Shown here: positions 5,578 through 7,760 of the stretch, piece by piece
How the letters are laid out: each line of letters starts with the position of its first letter
Position numbering within the stretch: position 1 is the first letter of the stretch
From: Candidatus Equimonas enterica
GTDB lineage: Bacteria; Bacteroidota; Bacteroidia; Bacteroidales; Bacteroidaceae
Assembly (NCBI GenBank): GCA_018066225.1
Contig: JAGHRU010000005.1
Span: 1 to 7,760 of the forward strand
Direction of reading: 5' to 3'
Length of the DNA stretch: 7,760 bases
The notes under the pieces: model-generated
The model's database searches: none
Seen by the model: only the letters and a program-made list of their open reading frames with translations
What the model was told of the DNA's origin: nothing
Translations under genes and position numbers: made by a program

Positions 5578-7632
5578 ATGAACATCAAATCTGCCCTTAC
5601 GACCTTTGTGCTCTCGGCGGTTGCCCTCATGACGCCGGCGCAGAGCCTTCTCGAAAAGTATGCTGCGCGGCTCACTGCGCCCCAGCGTTATGATGTGTAT
5701 CGCACCACAACGCCCATCAAACTCGACGGTAAACTCTCCGAGGCGGCGTGGCAAGCCGCTGTCGAGACGACTCCCTTTGTCGATATCTCGGGCGAGGGCT
5801 ATCCTGCGCCTGCCTACCGCACCACCGCCAAGATGCTTTGGGACGACAACTATCTCTACATCGGCGCGACCCTCGAAGAGCCCAACATCACCGCGTCGCT
5901 CAAAACGCGTGACGCCATCATCTTTCACGACAACGACTTTGAGGTGTTTATCGATCCCGACGGCGACGGCATCAACTACTTTGAGTACGAGACCAATGCC
6001 TTCGGTACGCTCATGGACCTCTTCATGCCTACCAGTTATCGTGTGGGCGGCAACTTCGTCATGTCGTGGGACAATGCCGACTGCCGCGTGCGCGTAGCCT
6101 GTGACGGTACAATCAATAAGGCCAAGGATACCGACCGTGCCTGGACGGTGGAAATCGCTATCCCCGCAGCGGCAATGGCCTTGGGCTTCGACTCGCCCTT
6201 GAAGGCTGGGGCGTGGTGGCGCCTCAACTTCTCGCGCGTGGAATGGCTGCGCGGCGAAGGACAGCCCGAGGAAAACTGGGTGTGGTCGCCTACGGGGGCT
6301 GTCGATATGCACATGCCCGAGCGATGGGGTTACCTCTACTTCGCCGACGCGCCCGTGGGGACACGTCTCGGCACACCGCCGATGCCCTACAACATGGCCG
6401 CCTACCGCATGGCATGGGCCATGTTCTACGCCCAGCGTGACCACTACGCCGCCCACCACAACTACCTCCGCGACGTGGCTGGGCTGCGCCTCACCGATAG
6501 CGATCGCGCCATGCTGCCCGAGGATGCTACGCTCAGCGTGGAGGCAACGCAAAACACCTTCGTGGTGCGTGTCACGCTGCCCGCAGAGCACCAGTCCTAT
6601 TGCGTCAATCAAGACGGCCGCTTCACCTTGGCCGAGGTGATGCCACGGGAGGTGAAAAACTGGTGCTGGACGGGTATGAGCAAGTTCGAGACGCTGCCCG
6701 AGTGGCAGGCTTGGTTTAGCAAGCTGCGCGATTGCGGCATCGCTGCTGTCCTCTTTGAGGGTTATGACGAAGACATCTACAAGGCGTGCAAAGAGGCTGG
6801 CCTGGAAGCGCACTACTGGAAGTGGACGATGAACCGCGCCGAGTGCCTCACGACGCATCCCGACTGGTTTGCCGTGAGCCGCAGTGGCAAGAGTTGCTAC
6901 GACCAGCCTGCCTATGTCGATTACTACCGCTTCCTTTGCCCCAACCACGAAGGCGTGGCAGAGTATCTCGCGGCCGACTATGTGAAGGAGGCACACCGCC
7001 CCTATGTCGATGGCGTCCACCTCGACTACGTCCGTATGCCCGACGTCGTGCTGCCCGTCAGCCTGTGGCAGAACTACGGCATCGACCAAACACGCGAACT
7101 CCCCGACTACGACTTCTGCTACTGCGACGTGTGCCGCGCGAAGTTTAAGGCCGCGACCGGCCGCGACCCCATGCAGGTGGCCGTGCCGCAGGAAGACCAG
7201 AGCTGGATTAACTTCCGCCTCGACGCCATCACCCGCGTGGTCGATGCCATCACCCGCGCCGTCAAGGCCGACGGCAGCTTCATCAGTGCGGCTGTCTTCC
7301 CCGGCCCCACGATGGCCAAGAAGATGGTGCGGCAGGTCTGGGGCAACTGGCACCTCGACGCCTATTTCCCCATGACCTACAACGGCTTCTACTACGAAGG
7401 TCCGGAGTGGATAGGGCGTAGCGTGAGCGAGAGTGTGCAGGCCGTCGCTGGCCGTGCCGCCGTCTATCCCGGCCTCATGTGCCCCGACATCAAGGGCGAT
7501 GACTTCGAGCGTGCGCTCGACGCTGCCTATGGTGCAGGTGCTGCGGGCGTAAGTTTCTTCGACGGGCCCGACGATGCGCATCTGCTGCGCCTCAAAGCCT
7601 ATCTCCAGCGTAAGGGTTATAAGGTGAAGTAA
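5578..7632 (+). CDS. Exported CBM9-like domain plus glycosidase-like barrel protein of unknown substrate
   Basis: A 684-residue protein. Residues 1-21 are a type I signal peptide (KSALTTFVLSAVALMTPA, likely cut before Q22); no lipobox cysteine is present, so it is periplasmic or secreted. Residues about 38-256 resemble a CBM9-like, DOMON-fold domain: IKLDGKLSEAAWQ, AKMLWDDNYLYIGATLEEPN, DNDFEVFIDPDGDG, WTVEIAIPAAAM and PERWGYLYF. A helical linker follows, then from about 355 a TIM-barrel-like region: HYWKWTMNR (412-420), THPDWFAVSRSGKSCYDQPAYVDYY in two parts, DGVHLDYVRMP (478-488), CYCDVC (514-519), HLDAYFPMTYNGFYYEG (from 592) and GVSFFDG (657-663). This recalls GHL10/GHL6-type putative glycosidases, with D483 a catalytic or ligand candidate. 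The cysteines C514, C516 and C519 might bind metal. It starts 23 bases after the toxin gene without a clear promoter. No SusC/SusD genes are visible. The reaction is unknown to me. Confidence 0.8.
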   Translation: MNIKSALTTFVLSAVALMTPAQSLLEKYAARLTAPQRYDVYRTTTPIKLDGKLSEAAWQAAVETTPFVDISGEGYPAPAYRTTAKMLWDDNYLYIGATLEEPNITASLKTRDAIIFHDNDFEVFIDPDGDGINYFEYETNAFGTLMDLFMPTSYRVGGNFVMSWDNADCRVRVACDGTINKAKDTDRAWTVEIAIPAAAMALGFDSPLKAGAWWRLNFSRVEWLRGEGQPEENWVWSPTGAVDMHMPERWGYLYFADAPVGTRLGTPPMPYNMAAYRMAWAMFYAQRDHYAAHHNYLRDVAGLRLTDSDRAMLPEDATLSVEATQNTFVVRVTLPAEHQSYCVNQDGRFTLAEVMPREVKNWCWTGMSKFETLPEWQAWFSKLRDCGIAAVLFEGYDEDIYKACKEAGLEAHYWKWTMNRAECLTTHPDWFAVSRSGKSCYDQPAYVDYYRFLCPNHEGVAEYLAADYVKEAHRPYVDGVHLDYVRMPDVVLPVSLWQNYGIDQTRELPDYDFCYCDVCRAKFKAATGRDPMQVAVPQEDQSWINFRLDAITRVVDAITRAVKADGSFISAAVFPGPTMAKKMVRQVWGNWHLDAYFPMTYNGFYYEGPEWIGRSVSESVQAVAGRAAVYPGLMCPDIKGDDFERALDAAYGAGAAGVSFFDGPDDAHLLRLKAYLQRKGYKVK

Positions 7633-7638
7633 TCGGCC

Positions 7639-7760
7639 TTGTTTGATTTCCACACCCACAATCCCTGTGTCGCGCCCGGCGGCGGCATCTGGTCGCTGCC
7701 GCGCGACATCGTGACGGGCCGTAGCGCATTTGAGCCCAAGCCGGGCGTGCTGTGCAGCGC
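7639..7760 (+). CDS. TatD-family metal-dependent hydrolase, N-terminal part (cut by window edge)
   Basis: Forty codons are visible, beginning at TTG: LFDFHTHNPCVAPGGGIWSL (Met if TTG initiates) and continuing through RSAFEPKPGVLCS. FDFHTHN is the HxH metal-binding start of the TatD amidohydrolase family (putative 3'-5' DNases and related hydrolases), and VLCS fits the strand just before the family's GIHPW motif, which would lie beyond the edge. The frame is the same as that of the preceding gene, whose TAA stop lies six bases upstream, so no ATG can precede it; TTG at 7639-7641 is the only plausible start. The tiny gap suggests cotranscription with the exported enzyme gene. Family assignment is good, but the remainder of the protein cannot be checked. 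Confidence 0.75.
   Translation, partial: MFDFHTHNPCVAPGGGIWSLPRDIVTGRSAFEPKPGVLCS

Noticed and set aside
5539..7659. A 706-codon open frame on the minus strand, longer than the exported enzyme gene opposite it
   Set aside because: Its translation has no recognisable domain, while the plus-strand product shows a signal peptide and two domains. Long antisense frames are expected in GC-rich genes.

Overview
The window looks like chromosomal DNA of a Bacteroidales bacterium, probably close to Prevotellaceae and fairly GC-rich. This rests on the kinds of proteins encoded (Bacteroidales-type RibF, GpmI, U32 protein, TatD and Txe/YoeB toxin), on two promoter-like boxes resembling the Bacteroidetes -7 consensus TAnnTTTG, and on the lack of clear Shine-Dalgarno sequences. 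The genus is an inference.

Left part (1-4709, all minus strand): a compact five-gene cluster read from right to left, gpmI -> U32-family protein (TrhP-like) -> ribF -> CPBP-family membrane protease -> tRNA-dihydrouridine synthase (runs off the left edge). Neighbours overlap or lie within 15 bases of each other, so they form one likely operon. A good -7 box sits about 40 bases before gpmI. The cluster combines a glycolytic enzyme, FMN/FAD synthesis, and one probable plus one clear tRNA-modifying enzyme. RibF makes the FMN that the Dus enzyme needs.

Middle (4710-5021): a divergent intergenic region of 312 bases with more structure than two promoters need. It holds the gpmI promoter, an imperfect hairpin with a 4-base loop, a perfect 12-base palindrome, almost three copies of a 22-base direct repeat (plus a degenerate fourth in register), and a probable promoter for the plus-strand genes.

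Right part (5022-7760, plus strand): a two-gene toxin-antitoxin module, an unusual small antitoxin followed by a Txe/YoeB-type mRNA interferase, overlapping by ATGA and lower in GC than its surroundings. Only 23 bases later begins a 684-residue exported protein with a CBM9-like domain and a glycosidase-like barrel of a family for which I know no assigned activity. Six bases after its stop, apparently from a TTG codon, begins a TatD-family metal-dependent hydrolase that runs off the right edge.

The points most worth a second look are the toxin's histidine where YoeB has its catalytic glutamate, the repeat/hairpin region in front of the module, and the uncharacterised exported enzyme placed directly behind the toxin. 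I see no CRISPR array, RNA gene, insertion sequence or clearly new multi-gene system.
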